This document shows, one piece after another, positions 11,481 through 23,142 of a DNA stretch of 64,000 nt. The position numbers and the translations under genes were made by a program. Positions within the stretch are counted from its first letter, which is position 1. Every line of letters begins with the position of its first letter. Source of the DNA: Hofstenia miamia (taxonomy: Eukaryota; Xenacoelomorpha; Acoela); assembly GCA_004352715.1 (NCBI GenBank), contig SCFE01000006.1:95149-159148 (forward strand), read 5' to 3'. Below the pieces are notes generated by a model. It was not told where the DNA came from. It was given only the letters and a program-made list of their open reading frames with translations, and did not search any database.

Positions 11481-11870
11481 GTTCTGTTTGTTTTCGACTT
11501 GTAACATGTTATTTGAATACGGTTCGAAATTTTAAAGTTGTGTAATACGTCATTACAATTAAACAAAGATACGGAAATGCTGTGTCGAAATTTACAAACT
11601 TCCCATAGTTTCGTGTTTTCCCTTACATAGCCAAGCAAAATCGGAATTTTTATGACATTAAATCTGCTCCAAATGATCCACAATAAATATAATCAATTTG
11701 TTATTTCAGAAGACATGTCATGGTCCTCTTCATATTCTAAAAGAAAATTCGACACAATTCCCGGCTTTATCAAATTCGTAGTACTTCTGGTTAATCGAGT
11801 CAAATTTTAAGGAGATTTTTCACCAACAGGTCTTACGTTAACTGAGAAAAAGTTGTGTATATATGTATAT

Positions 11871-11872
<2 letters not shown>

Positions 11873-11922
<50 letters not shown>
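11873..11922. repeat. (TA)n microsatellite
   Basis: About 50 bp of pure TA. The 94-codon frame that crosses it (11853-12137) is an artefact of the repeat, which translates as IYIY. The following interval to 12855 holds no feature I can support. Confidence 0.95.
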
Positions 11923-11924
<2 letters not shown>

Positions 11925-12855
11925 TACTGTGCTCAGAGTTATACTATGCAACCAGTTTCTATTTACAATCATCGTCAATGCAAATTTTGTTGTAATAATA
12001 TTTACAAAGCAATACATTTATTTCTGTTAAATATGAATACACAAAAGATATTAAATATTTTGGTCGTGCTTTGTTTATTCATTAATCTTTGTTTATTAGA
12101 GTTCTTAAATAATTTATTTCACCACTACAATTCTTGAAAAGCCAAAAATTTATGCGTAAAGAAATTTAAAACATTCAAAATTCCCAACATTTGCCCTAAT
12201 TTATTTTTGATTTGTTCAACACAAAGTAAGCATAGTCGTTTAAGTTTGAATTCTTTGAAACCCATTATCACATGTTATTAGTTAAAAAATTCGCCTAATC
12301 ATTTCTTGTCAAAGGTAATTGTTGAAATTAAGCAAGGAGATGATAAGGTGTGATAAGGGAAGTGCCCTTCTTCTTCGGAACATAATCTTATCAAATCGGT
12401 CGACTCTTTCATTCAAATATTTATTGCGACTATTGAGTTATTGAGCATATCATACTTATGGGTCAAAAAATTTTAAAAACCAGATGAACGCGTATTTATT
12501 GGATTGTTGTTATATGAAAAACAATTGCAGTATAATTTACTATTCTAATTAATCCCAGAGAGTGGTCAATAGAAACTGGAATCATATAACGAAAGCCTAA
12601 TAATTTTTTAAGAATCGTATAAAAATTTTCTATAATTATCTATGTGTAGACAAAATTCAAAATTAATTGGAAAAATGTTCATAGCAAAATCCAATCGGAA
12701 ATCTTTATGAATTAATTGTATACAATGTGGAAATATTTTTGCTTATTAATTAGCTGAAAGGTGTTATTAATGCATTATCAAATTTTAGAAAAGAGAGTGA
12801 CATCAATTACTCACTAGTTAAACATGGTAAACATGCAATTAACTTTTTATATTGC

Positions 12856-13242
12856 TTGCGAATCATTCATAAAATTTTGTCATTAATGACTTGCTTCAAT
12901 TTGGAACATCAATTACTTCAAATTGGTTTTAGAATCCTAAAATCTTATAAACATTTAAATTTTTCAAGACTTTTACGCTACATAGATCAAGGTAAGACAA
13001 TTGAAATTAAGTACAAATTGTTCTTGGCGATATTATGCTATGTTAATTTACATAAGTGTTGTGCAAAATTGAAATTGAGTTCTTTAATACACATTTGCAT
13101 GAATTTTAAAGATTTTGAAGAAGTTAATGAACACAGAAATTATATTTTGGTGATTGTTGAAAAAATCATATCGATTTTTTTAAATAATGATGAAAATGTC
13201 CTTCAATTTGCATACCAACTTCAAAAGCTAACTAGTTTGTAA
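12856..13242 (+). CDS. Unrecognised 128-codon open frame
   Basis: An open frame with a Leu/Ile/Lys/Asn-rich composition, predicted largely alpha-helical, and no recognisable motif. Length is above chance for this base composition, but AT-rich DNA commonly gives such frames. No splice signal or homology supports it strongly. A second short frame (13328-13513) lies downstream with a similar composition. It may be spurious or an exon fragment. Confidence 0.2.
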   Translation: MRIIHKILSLMTCFNLEHQLLQIGFRILKSYKHLNFSRLLRYIDQGKTIEIKYKLFLAILCYVNLHKCCAKLKLSSLIHICMNFKDFEEVNEHRNYILVIVEKIISIFLNNDENVLQFAYQLQKLTSL

Positions 13243-13519
13243 GAACTTATATGTAATGAGTGATGGTTAATTGGGTAAATAATAGCATAATTGGAATTTC
13301 TATGAATTTTTATGAGAATTCTATATTTTGCATTATCTTTATATTATTAAATTTTGCATTGAAATCGGAAGATATTGTTTGAAAAAGTTAGTGAATGCTG
13401 CATTTACTCTAAAACATCCTCTAAGACCTGTTCTAAGTTTAAATTTAATCTATTTCATTAAAAAGTTCTATAGTCTGAGAAATAAATTTGTTAATGATTA
13501 TGTATTGTTGTAAAATGAA

Positions 13520-15499
13520 TCGACAACACTAGAAATTAAATCGATTAACTATAAAAGCCAATGCGACTCTTTAGTAGGAGAATGATTACAACTGCACGTT
13601 AAAGATTAAAATAGACTCAATTTCTGTTCTGCTAATGGACTTCGATTTTTTAAATATTGCTTGTTTAGACCTTTATTCAGGTCAAAATAGAAGAATAAAA
13701 AATTTGCTACCTAATTTACATAAATGTGGACTCCGTTACACCAACTTTGGTTATCTCAACTTGCGAAACATATTTAAGAATTTTTTTTAATAAATTAATC
13801 CCATTACTTTAGGGTGTAGTCCACATTCCTGCAAACAGTGCTGTAACTCCATAACTACTAGTGCACTATGAAATATATATATTAAAGCTAATTTAGAGAG
13901 GCTGATGCATTTGCATGACTTTTATATAATAGCTCATCTACGGTTTCATTCCTGATTTTTTCACGGGTAAATGAAGTGTAATTATATTTCTGGTATAAAT
14001 ATTTATACAACTCATGATTAGAATACAGTAGGAAGTTGGTTTTTGTTTCACCTTACTCCAAGGATGATTACTTTCCCAACATGATATGACATAGAGCCAA
14101 CTAAGCTTTTTTAAAGATTTTCAAAAATGAATCAATTGAACAATTACGTCATCAGAGGGTCCTGACAATGTAAGGCAAGACGAATTTCAGTCACAAGTCA
14201 ATGAGGGTTTAAAATTAAATATCTGAATTTCAAACTGCACGAAGTGTGTAGGGTTGGAACCCCCCTATATGAATATAGAGTTAATAGCAATGTTAGTTAT
14301 TTTGACATCTGTAATTTTAAAAAAAATCATTATTTATTGTAATGAGCTGAAAAATGTTTAGTCATGATTAACACTATGAATCGAAATAATTGAAGAATTC
14401 TTTTTTGTATAAATTTATAATGTAGATTTTTTATAATAAAATCCCCAATATGTTTACTTATTCATTTATATTTTTCAAGGAATTCAGATTTCTTTTATAT
14501 TTCAAAATTGAATTTATGAAACGAAAAAATTGATTATTGGAAGAGATATTTTATGTGTGATGCGGGTACATTAAAAGATGCTTTGTAAGTTGCTTTAGCA
14601 AACAGAGGATTTAGATTTGTTTAAATAAAGGAAACTCGCCTTTGACACTACATCAAATATTTTGCAAGAAAAATAATTCCAACACTTGTGTCAAGAAACA
14701 TGTTACACCATTGCTAAGCACCATTGTTTGCAATTCAATGTTTGTACAATATTGTCTATTTGAGAATGATTATTTATTAGACGTACATATTTTAGGCACA
14801 TTTAAAAAGGAAATATTAAATCAAGGCAACTTATTAATGAAAAAAACTTTATACTGTTACCATATGAATATAATCGGTTTTTTCTACATTTCTCTCCATG
14901 CCTTTAGGGAAACCATTAACGATTATAAATCTATCCTGATAAAATATTGTTATTACCATGTTGAGAAACAAGAATACTAAGATAAAACAAGACTGACCCG
15001 TAAAAGTTATCATTTGCTAAGACCAGCAATCCAAATTAAACTCAGATGGGTGCATCTATCATGAAAACTACTTAAATTCATTTTTTTTCAAGATCATCCA
15101 CTTAATTCCCAATCAGAAATAAATCCAAAAAGACGACGTCAAGCTAGCTGTACAAGAACTTCCCGCCATGCATGTCAATTCTTTCCCTATATGCTACATT
15201 ATTTTAATAGTTTATTATTTTTAGTTATATGTTATATTGCTTTTTTATAAATTTACTACTTTATTAAACGATTCTCTTTCTTATTTATATATATATATTA
15301 TATGCACCATATAGCCTACAAATTTAATATAGAGTACCCAATTTGGCATACCTCCTTATTAATACGAATTTGTAATGAATTGAGTAAACAATGTATTGTG
15401 ATATGAAATCTTAAAAAAATCTAAATATAATATAGTGGTGGACACAAAAAAGCAGAAATGAAACTACGCGGAAGTGAAACATAGAATCAGAAACACATA
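13520..15499. other. AT-rich stretch, no supported gene
   Basis: No coding, RNA or repeat feature is convincing here. A 112-codon frame at 14642-14980 (plus) is AT-driven, without motif, and is not called. Confidence 0.5.
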
Positions 15500-15832
15500 T
15501 CACGAAAGGAAGACATTTAGAAAGGAATAGAAGTTTAAAACTAAGTGTTTTTTTCGTTTCCATTGGTTGTCCCTACATAAGAAAAGTCTGCAAAAAATCG
15601 AATTAATCAAATTCTTCCTTATGTTTTCTGTCACAACATTCTGTGGCGTAAGTATATCTGCTTTAAAATCACATTTGCTACATTGATTTTCCTTTTCCCA
15701 GATCTCTTTGAAAGCACCCGACTCAACTTTGTTGTCGCCAAATAGGGATTTCTTAAAGACATTTGTGCCATTCTTGTGTCCTCTGCTCTGAGATACATAA
15801 TGTTGTCTATTCAACTCAGCTTTCTCAAGCAT
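15500..15832 (-). CDS. Unrecognised 110-codon frame, possible gene fragment
   Basis: The first two thirds of the frame are less AT-rich than the flanks and give an unbiased, charged peptide (MLEKAELNRQHYVSQSRGHK at the N-terminus; later ENQCSKCDF with a CxxC pair). The last third, from about 15600 downward, is Leu/Phe/Asn-rich like non-coding DNA, so the true coding part may end earlier. No family is recognised. It could be an exon or an old mobile-element fragment. Confidence 0.3.
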   Translation of the reverse strand: MLEKAELNRQHYVSQSRGHKNGTNVFKKSLFGDNKVESGAFKEIWEKENQCSKCDFKADILTPQNVVTENIRKNLINSIFCRLFLCRDNQWKRKKHLVLNFYSFLNVFLS

Positions 15833-16496
15833 TGTGAAACCGAAATTGTTCTATCTTAAGGTAAAGTTGAAATTTTTCTCTTTACATAACCTATAAATTT
15901 TCCAAAATTTTAATGTTTTTTTGAAAACATTTTTAACCGTTTACAACACAATAAAAAATAAGTATATACAAGATTTGAAGTACTACGGGGTAGAGAAGTG
16001 TCTCTTCTTTTATTTTTGATTATAATAAGGGCTGCTTCGCTGTCTTATTGATGTTTAATGACCTTATGCAAGCAAACTTTAGTAAAGGTTTATGAAGTCT
16101 ATCTACATGTATTGACAACAGTTGAGGCTCGTTGTTGATCTCACGGGCCTTAAACCTAATAATTACCTGAACATGGGCATGGAAATTTAGAAAAACGTTT
16201 TGTCCATTTAAAAGGGCACTAAGTTGTTTAAAGTTAAGCTTGCATGTACTTAACTAGGATTTCTAGAACAAAAATTTAACCACTAGTTTATAAACAGGGA
16301 TACTAAATTCAATAATTTAAGTTGTCCAACTATATGCACACAATAAGGTAACATTGATGACAATAATTGTTTAGGATTTCAAATGGTCAGTAATGTGAAA
16401 ATATTTTGCAATATTTAGTAAATAATTTTATCGCTTACTAAGTACATTAATTACATTATGTAGCAAATATATAGTTTGTTTACTTAATTAATTCAC

Positions 16497-16706
16497 TTAA
16501 ACCAGTGCAGTCCTTCTATTCTTCTCGTAAGAAAGATGAAGCTCAAAAATTTTACTATTACTACTAGTTTTGAATTCAATCCAATATTGGAAAAATCCGG
16601 GATGAAGCTTAGATGGAATATTTTTAAAGTGCTTGGCAAATATTGAAAGACTTAAGTTTGAATGCATGACTATTGTCATTTTGTGCCGCCTTTCTGTCAA
16701 ATTCAA
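16497..16706 (-). CDS. Weak minus-strand open frame, possible exon
   Basis: A 69-codon frame, open further upstream, with composition slightly richer in GC than its neighbours and an unbiased peptide (for example HPGFFQYWIEFK). There is no recognisable domain and no clear splice acceptor. It is reported only because it lies on the same strand as the 15500-15832 frame. Confidence 0.18.
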   Translation of the reverse strand: MNLTERRHKMTIVMHSNLSLSIFAKHFKNIPSKLHPGFFQYWIEFKTSSNSKIFELHLSYEKNRRTALV

Positions 16707-16739
16707 GACCTTTGTTTTGACACAATAGTTTTCTTACAA

Positions 16740-17801
16740 AATACTTATTAATAAATAATCGGAATTCCCGGTGTTGAATTTATAATTTACTTGAATACTT
16801 GCAATCTTAGCATTTTACGGATAGCGTATTCTGCTAATATCAAGGTTATAATTTACATTCTTGAAAAATATCATATCACAAATTTTAAAAAATAATTTGA
16901 AATATTCAAAAGTATTATTGGTCAAAATTCCAAATTTGAAGAAAATATTATACCTCAGGTTGACGTTGTTGTTTGTAAATTGGAATGTTCTTCAGAAAAT
17001 TCAATTCAGTAAGGAACAATTTTATCTTGAATTACCCACATTATTAGTAACAGTTACACATAGTTATGCACTTCACGTCAACTAAAATTCAGGTATCTAA
17101 AAATTTATGGGAACGATTGATGCCTAATTATTTTAATTTTATTCAAGCTTTTGCACAAATAATTCCTTAAGCAAATACCTAAATTTTTCAAATGCATTAA
17201 ATTATGCATTTGGAAAATTGATAACAAACACGTATAAGAAATGCTTAACTTGTACAACTAAATTACATCATATTGTTAGAGGTCAAACACATGTCTTACA
17301 ATCACCGAGATGTTAATCTCAATAATTTTCAATAAATTTTTAAACTGTTAAATTTAACAAAATGTTGGCACACAAACTGTATGTTTAATGATACGCAGAT
17401 TAGTAGTAATAAGGAAAGTTTTTAAGCCTAATTCTCTATATGAAAGGAATTGATTACACTGATTTCTCGTATGACAGTGAATAGCCACTTATGAGGTAGC
17501 TCAATTAATAGGCTCAGTCTTCAACACAATTTCATTCTTAGAAACTGGCAAAATTAAAAAATCAATAAACGCTTTTAGAAATTTAATAAATGCTTCCGGC
17601 ATATTAACAATCAATGCATGCTTCGGTTAGTTCAAAAAGAAAAAGTTTTGTTTCTGGCAAAAGCTTCATGCAATAATGAACATTTCCAATTATTTTAAAT
17701 TAAATTAAATATTTATTAAAAATTAAAATAGGTTAGACATATGATTATTTGCAATTGCTTACTGCTCTCATCTCTCTGTTTTTACTATTAAACAATAAAT
17801 A

Positions 17802-17844
<43 letters not shown>

Positions 17845-18880
17845 TTGTGCGTGTGTGTTATTTCTTGAGTCGTACAAAATTTTCAAGTTAATACAGTGTA
17901 GATTATTGTTGCTAAGTTTGCATTGTTTATGAAAGAGGAAACTTTGCAATTTTTTCTGAATTTCTTGTCGTTTTTCGATATTAATTTCATTATCTAAGCT
18001 ATTTTGTATTTTAGTTGCTGCATGGTGAATACTATTTGAATGTTTATCGAAGCATGAATTTTTTCGAGAATGCTAATGTAGTTTAATAGTATTGTCTTAA
18101 AAGCAAAATTGAGGATTGACCAAATTTGAATTTAAACTACATTGATAACAGATGAATTTAGTAATAAAGATATAGTGTTTTGTATTTTAATCGATAGTGG
18201 AATGCACTGTCATGTTTTGTGGGAAATTAAAAGTCATAGACGGAAAGATGGCATATCATTTAAAAAAAATATTTAATTACGTAATTAAACAACTTTAACA
18301 AAATAAATAGTGAAGAAAACAAATATTTTTAATAGTTTTGATAACTCATTTAAAAAAGTGCAAAATTTATTTTTATAATCTGTAATATATTTTTCTCTGG
18401 TATCTGAAAAAAAATTATTGCACAGTTCATATCATACCCAAAAATTACAAAATGCTTTTAAGAAAGATAACCCATTTATATTTGTCAGTCCACATTTTTT
18501 ATTCTATTATAAATGGTCATCAATTTTTCATATTTGCATAGCTAGAACTTTTGTCATGTTATGCAAGCCAAAGAAACGGATTTGTAATTTTGTGTAAATG
18601 AAGAAAACATTCTTTAAATTTTAATCAAACAACGCAGTTGTTAATGTAGTTTGAAAGTTCTCCTTGAATGCCATTGACGTAAGTTTTGATTTAGTTTAAA
18701 ACTGTGCTGATCTTTGCTCTTGCTTCCGCAAATTAATTTACAACTTTGTCAGACTAATTCTCCTACCAACTGTAGTTTAAAAGATCAGCACAGCTATTTA
18801 TTTTTTTGTCTGGAATTTTACTGAATAAATCGTAAGCAGTATGTATATGTACCTACTAGAACATATTCAAAACTAGAAAA
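16740..18880. other. Non-coding AT-rich stretch with (TA)n
   Basis: No gene is seen. A TA tract lies at about 17806-17840, followed by a short TG-rich tail. The rest is unstructured AT-rich DNA. Confidence 0.5.
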
Positions 18881-19080
18881 GCACTCGGAGAGCGCAGACC
18901 TACGCCACGCAGCTTGTGTCCCCGGATCAGCACCACAATTTATGTATTCATCCGTGGGCGGAGACGCACCTCTGGTAAAAATTTGAGGTCAATCCATTTA
19001 TTACTATTTCCGTAAACTTGCTAACAGACAAACAAACAAACCAACGCTAGCAAAAATATAACATCTTTGGCGGAGGTAAC
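18881..19080 (+). repeat. Dispersed 200-bp element (SINE-like or LINE 3' tail)
   Basis: A GC-richer block begins GCACTCGGAGAGCGCAGACC. It contains a (CAAA)n-like tract after CTAACAGA and ends in the short hairpin-like GGCGGAGGTAAC. From memory, this start and this ending with the CAAACAAACAAACC tract form a repeat that recurs in many marine invertebrate and fish genomes, probably the conserved 3' tail of an RTE-type LINE or a SINE using it. That recollection cannot be verified here. No coding sequence is present. Confidence 0.5.
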
Positions 19081-19801
19081 AAAAAATTATATTGTCCCTT
19101 TGTAAAATAAATTTCAGCAAAAAATGCATGCTTAATGATATCAGCTCATGAACATATAATAATTACCACCAATACTGAATAAATTACATACAATAGATTA
19201 GAAAATTTCTACATACATATTTAATTAAAATCCATATTTAGAACTAATAATATTATAAAATACTTAAATGCTTCAGATAAATATATTTGCTGCGAATTAT
19301 GCTATAAGTGCTAAGGAATGGATACAGGAGTAGCCTCCTTTGGTTTTAGACTCAATTAAATTTATTTTCTTTTCAAATAACGAATAAAATATCAGCATAT
19401 TTACTACAACCCAATTTATAAATTTACATGTCAAACATGAAAAATAATGTTATCATAGCCTCAGCAAGAGATAAGCATGGGATTAGAACGACATTTTGGA
19501 AAAATAGGCCGACATTTCAAAATACATTTACTGTTACGCAGCAGTACACCCAAATGAACACAAATTTAATGAATGCAATATAATTTATATAGTTTCTTGA
19601 AAATAATATTTTAAGTTTTTCAACTTCAGTGTATAGATTATATTATAGATTTCCAAAATATCCAGCATTTGTTTAGCTTTTGCAAACAAAAATTGATAGT
19701 TTTTTGCAAGATTCATAAAATGTGCCTAAAATCTGTTGATTTGGGATTTGGTATAAATTTAAATGGGACAAGGTTATTCATGCCATGTCCAATAAAATAT
19801 A

Positions 19802-19863
<62 letters not shown>

Positions 19864-20222
19864 GAAGACAGAAACACACTTTATGCATTCGAGACATACG
19901 TCCCATATTGAACACCTACAAAAAATTCAAACAAACATTGATTTATAATATTATTATATATTGTGTTTATTAGTTTGTAGCTTTACATTTCTCTATATTT
20001 TATTTTATTTGTAACTTTTTAGTAAATATATTGCTTTGACTCATATTTTTATTTTTATTACTATATTTGTTCAAGTTTGGTGATAAACTTTGTGGTAACT
20101 ACTACAACTCGTTTATTGTGTGATGAAGAAATTGTTCGCTACTAATTAAAATATTCATTTTCATTAATATGGCATTTTATGATTTGCAATTCTTTGATAA
20201 AAATCAATGCTTCTGGGAATTT
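19081..20222. other. Non-coding stretch with (TTA)n microsatellite
   Basis: A pure TTA array occupies about 19802-19863. The 80-codon frame over it (19669-19911) encodes poly-Leu only because of the repeat. No other feature is seen. Confidence 0.6.
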
Positions 20223-20333
20223 TCACAGACGGCAGAGCACATATCCATCTTCCGATAACGCATTGCCAAACATTTTAAATAAATTAGGTGTAACCATTTT
20301 ATTAGCTAACATTAAATCAGCAACTCCTCTGAT
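20223..20333 (-). CDS. Possible small terminal exon, unknown gene
   Basis: On the minus strand a good acceptor (TTATTTCAG at 20342-20334) is followed by exactly 36 open codons and TGA. The peptide is unbiased (VADLMLANKMVTPNLFKMFG) and not recognised. It lies about 970 bp downstream, on the same strand, from the GPCR exon. It does not resemble a GPCR transmembrane segment and the exon phases do not match (the donor leaves one base, this exon starts in phase 0). It may be chance. Confidence 0.22.
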   Translation of the reverse strand: MRGVADLMLANKMVTPNLFKMFGNALSEDGYVLCRL

Positions 20334-21301
20334 CTGAAATAACGAATTACTTGGAAGATGTTTTGAACTATTTGTAAATAATGTCACAATCTCTCATACT
20401 AAAGATTGATCATATGTTTTGATTAGAAATTACGATTCGAATTTCAAAACGACATTTGCGCCAATAAAAATCCAATTCAAAACATTTCAATTTGTTTCAG
20501 CTTTTGCTTGAACATTTACAAATGTTTATTGTAAACGAGCTTCATATTAACTGATATTTATATATTCTTCTGATTAGATTGTTGATGTTTCAAAATTTGA
20601 TATTTTCGATTTCGATTTTTTCGGAATATAAAACTTAATTCAGCACAAAATTGTCAAAAGATAAATACATTACTGGTTGTATATTTTGATGGTAAACATT
20701 CAAATAGATAATTATATTCACTGGTATTTCTACATAACTTCATTTCTTACTAAAACAAAGAAGGAAACTATGCTAAAGTACAACGTTGGAAACTTCTAGT
20801 AAATTTTGAATGTAAAATATCAATGTTACTAAAAATTTTTGACACACATGGATGTAATTCAAAATATGTAGAATTTTGCTTTTGATATTAGGTGAAAAAT
20901 ATATCAACATATACCTCAAAAGTATAGCACAAAAGGAATGCGCCTAGATCCTTATCAACATAATGTCAACACGTCATAAATATGTTATTGCTTGGAGTCA
21001 TTTAAGCTTTGAATATTTATATTCGGATTCATAGTCATCTTTTTCAAAATATGAAAGTGAAATGTGTTTTATCAAATTGCCAATAGTTTCTCAGTATTAG
21101 CCAAGTCAATGACTTAAGTATAAATTCAGATGATAATTCTAAATTATTTTTAAATATTTATAATTTTCTAAGTAAATGTTATTATTATCATTGATCTATT
21201 GTAATTTACATGCAATCAGATTAAAATTAAATTTATACATATATGAAGAGTTTTCTAAAAATCTTGGTTAACATGATTATGAAAATGAGGAAACAACTTA
21301 C

Positions 21302-21611
21302 CAATTCTTCCGAATTGCCATTCGTCAAAAAAAACGGACATAACGAAAAAATAGTTAACTGAGTAGAAAAGATCAGATAATGCGAGAGCGAATATAAAAA
21401 CGTCAATTCTCTTCCAAGGACTACAGTTTATGAGGAGAAGATATATAATAAGAATGTTGAAACAGACTGCAATTGAGGGAATTGCAATCCCAGTGCATGC
21501 TAACACATCGTTGGTAAAGCTGAATTCAAATTCATAAGAACTGGTTATATTCAAATTGCTATCATTCATTCCAGTTGAAATGAAAATGTTGGATTTACGA
21601 AGCAATCGCAT
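21302..21611 (-). CDS. First coding exon of a class A (rhodopsin-like) GPCR
   Basis: The exon encodes about 103 residues. Met1 or Met15 could start it; Met15 precedes an N-glycosylation site (NIT at 21-23). TM1 spans about residues 36-62 and carries the conserved Asn (FNILIIYLL, Asn52). TM2 spans about 69-95 with the LALSDL motif, whose Asp80 is the conserved sodium-site aspartate. The WQFG of the first extracellular loop (Trp98, Phe100, Gly101) is also typical. The coding sequence ends in phase 1 at a consensus donor, G|GTAAGT (21302/21301). TM3 to TM7 are not found in the 3 kb downstream, so introns are long, exons are missing, or this is a fragment. The ligand cannot be inferred. Confidence 0.75.
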
Positions 21612-22044
21612 TGACCAATCAAATTTCTGTCGTGATAATTAAACAGCAATCGCATGTCGGATCTATCAATTTGAAAATAGAGATTTTTCTATAATTAGGT
21701 TCTATAAGGCAAACAATTTAGGAATCAATCTTAATTATTATACATTAATTACGGTTGTCCTAACAACCATATAATATGAATACTTCTTATGTCATATTAC
21801 CGCTAATATTTTTAAATTTCAGTTTATATTGAGTTTTATATTGTGCAAAAATCATTTGATTCACACGTTGACAAAACATGCAAAACATCAAATACTACTA
21901 AGATTTTATGACTTCTTGTATAGTAATTAAATGTCATGTGCACTGCTTTAATTTTGAATTCTTTAGTACTTATAAATCCCATTTTTTCTATGCAAAATTT
22001 TGACTTTGAAATATTGTTGTTAATCTGCACTAGTTCACCTTCAA
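21612..22044. other. AT-rich stretch upstream of the GPCR exon
   Basis: This would hold the 5' UTR and promoter of the GPCR gene if Met1 is the start. No TATA box or initiator can be singled out with confidence in such AT-rich DNA. Confidence 0.3.
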
Positions 22045-22200
22045 CTTAACATATCTAACATTAATATTGGCATAACTAACATTTGTATTGGCACAATTAA
22101 CACTTAAATTGGCACAACTAACACTTAAATTGGCATTTGCACCACTAAATTGTTACAACTAACAACTAAAATAGTGCATCTAACATTTCATTTGGCATTG
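22045..22200 (+). repeat. 21-bp minisatellite, about seven units
   Basis: Imperfect tandem units close to TTGGCACAACTAACACTTAAA (21 bp) run from about 22045 to 22200. The two central units are nearly identical and the outer ones are diverged. Confidence 0.8.
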
Positions 22201-22547
22201 CTTAATACTTTGGAAAAAAGACATGGAAGAATGAAATTAAAATTATTCAACTTCATTGACATATGGAAAAACTGCGAGATGCTTATCCTAAGTGAAAAAT
22301 CAATCTTAGAAATTAAGTATCACACTAATTATGTTTAATGAAAGCCTCGTTATCAGCTCCATCAACTCATAAAAAATTCAATTTTTCTATATTAATTTCT
22401 GAACATTAATCCATTGATTTTTCATATTTTGGAACACAAATTGTTTCATGAAATATAAATATTTGAAAATCGATAATCTCTAATTCATTATAATGAAATA
22501 AAATGCATAAAAGTTTATTATGAATTGCATTAGAGGAAATATTCAAA

Positions 22548-22552
<5 letters not shown>

Positions 22553-22590
<38 letters not shown>
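22553..22590. repeat. (TA)n microsatellite
   Basis: About 38 bp of pure TA dinucleotides. The surrounding 22201-22780 contains no feature I can support. Confidence 0.95.
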
Positions 22591-22593
<3 letters not shown>

Positions 22594-22782
22594 CCGTAGA
22601 TTAATGTTTATCGATAATTAATCATGAAAAATCTGATGAAGATATAAAAGAAACTAAGAAAAATACATATTGGAAACTAGTATTTATTAAAAATAATATA
22701 ATTCAATTGAAAAATAAGCACGATCATTTAACACAATTTTAAAATTTACAAAAATCATTTCAATATTTCAATTATTGAAAAC

Positions 22783-23142
22783 ATGAATTTAATTCGCAAC
22801 GAAAATCAAATATCAAAAATATTGACTTCATCATTATTGTATAAATATGCTTATGATGATTGTAAAAAATCATGCATGGCTGAAACCATCCGTTATTTTG
22901 ATACGGGAATCAAAGAGAACATCATAGGTCATTTAACATCAGAAATTTTTAATCAGATTCATAACACCAAAATCGACAATTTTAAGATCATTATAAGAAC
23001 AAAATTTACAAAAATTACAGAAACCATTGAAATTGACAACATCGATGAAACAAAGTTATTAAATAAACAAATTAATCCATCAAATATTTATATTTATTTT
23101 AGATTTCATTTTATGATTTATATATTAGACCGGCTTCAATAG
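22783..23142 (+). pseudogene. Penelope-like element, GIY-YIG endonuclease fragment
   Basis: The frame reads LLYKYAYDDCKKSCMAETIR, then a Lys-Glu and His-rich segment, SEIFNQIHNT, DNFKIIIRTKF and LLNKQINPSN. This matches, in order, the C-terminal GIY-YIG endonuclease of Penelope-like retroelements: YK(F/Y)xCxxC, YIGxTxR, RIxEH, xIxxHI, FKII and LNKQ. The central YIG is replaced by CMA and the Arg-x-Lys-Glu-His region is altered, so catalytic activity is unlikely. The reverse transcriptase domain that normally precedes it was not found upstream. It appears to be a 5'-truncated, decayed copy. Assignment is from pattern memory, not a search. Confidence 0.6.

Noticed and set aside
11431-11485. Very short hAT element CAGAGTTGCAAG...GCGCGGTTCTG
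   Set aside because: The ends pair poorly and the flanking 8-mers (attagggc, tttgtttt) do not match.
19669-19911. Poly-Leu protein
   Set aside because: Translation of a TTA microsatellite.
20223-21611. Joining the 20223-20333 segment to the GPCR exon as its last exon
   Set aside because: Exon phases are incompatible and TM3 to TM7 would be missing.
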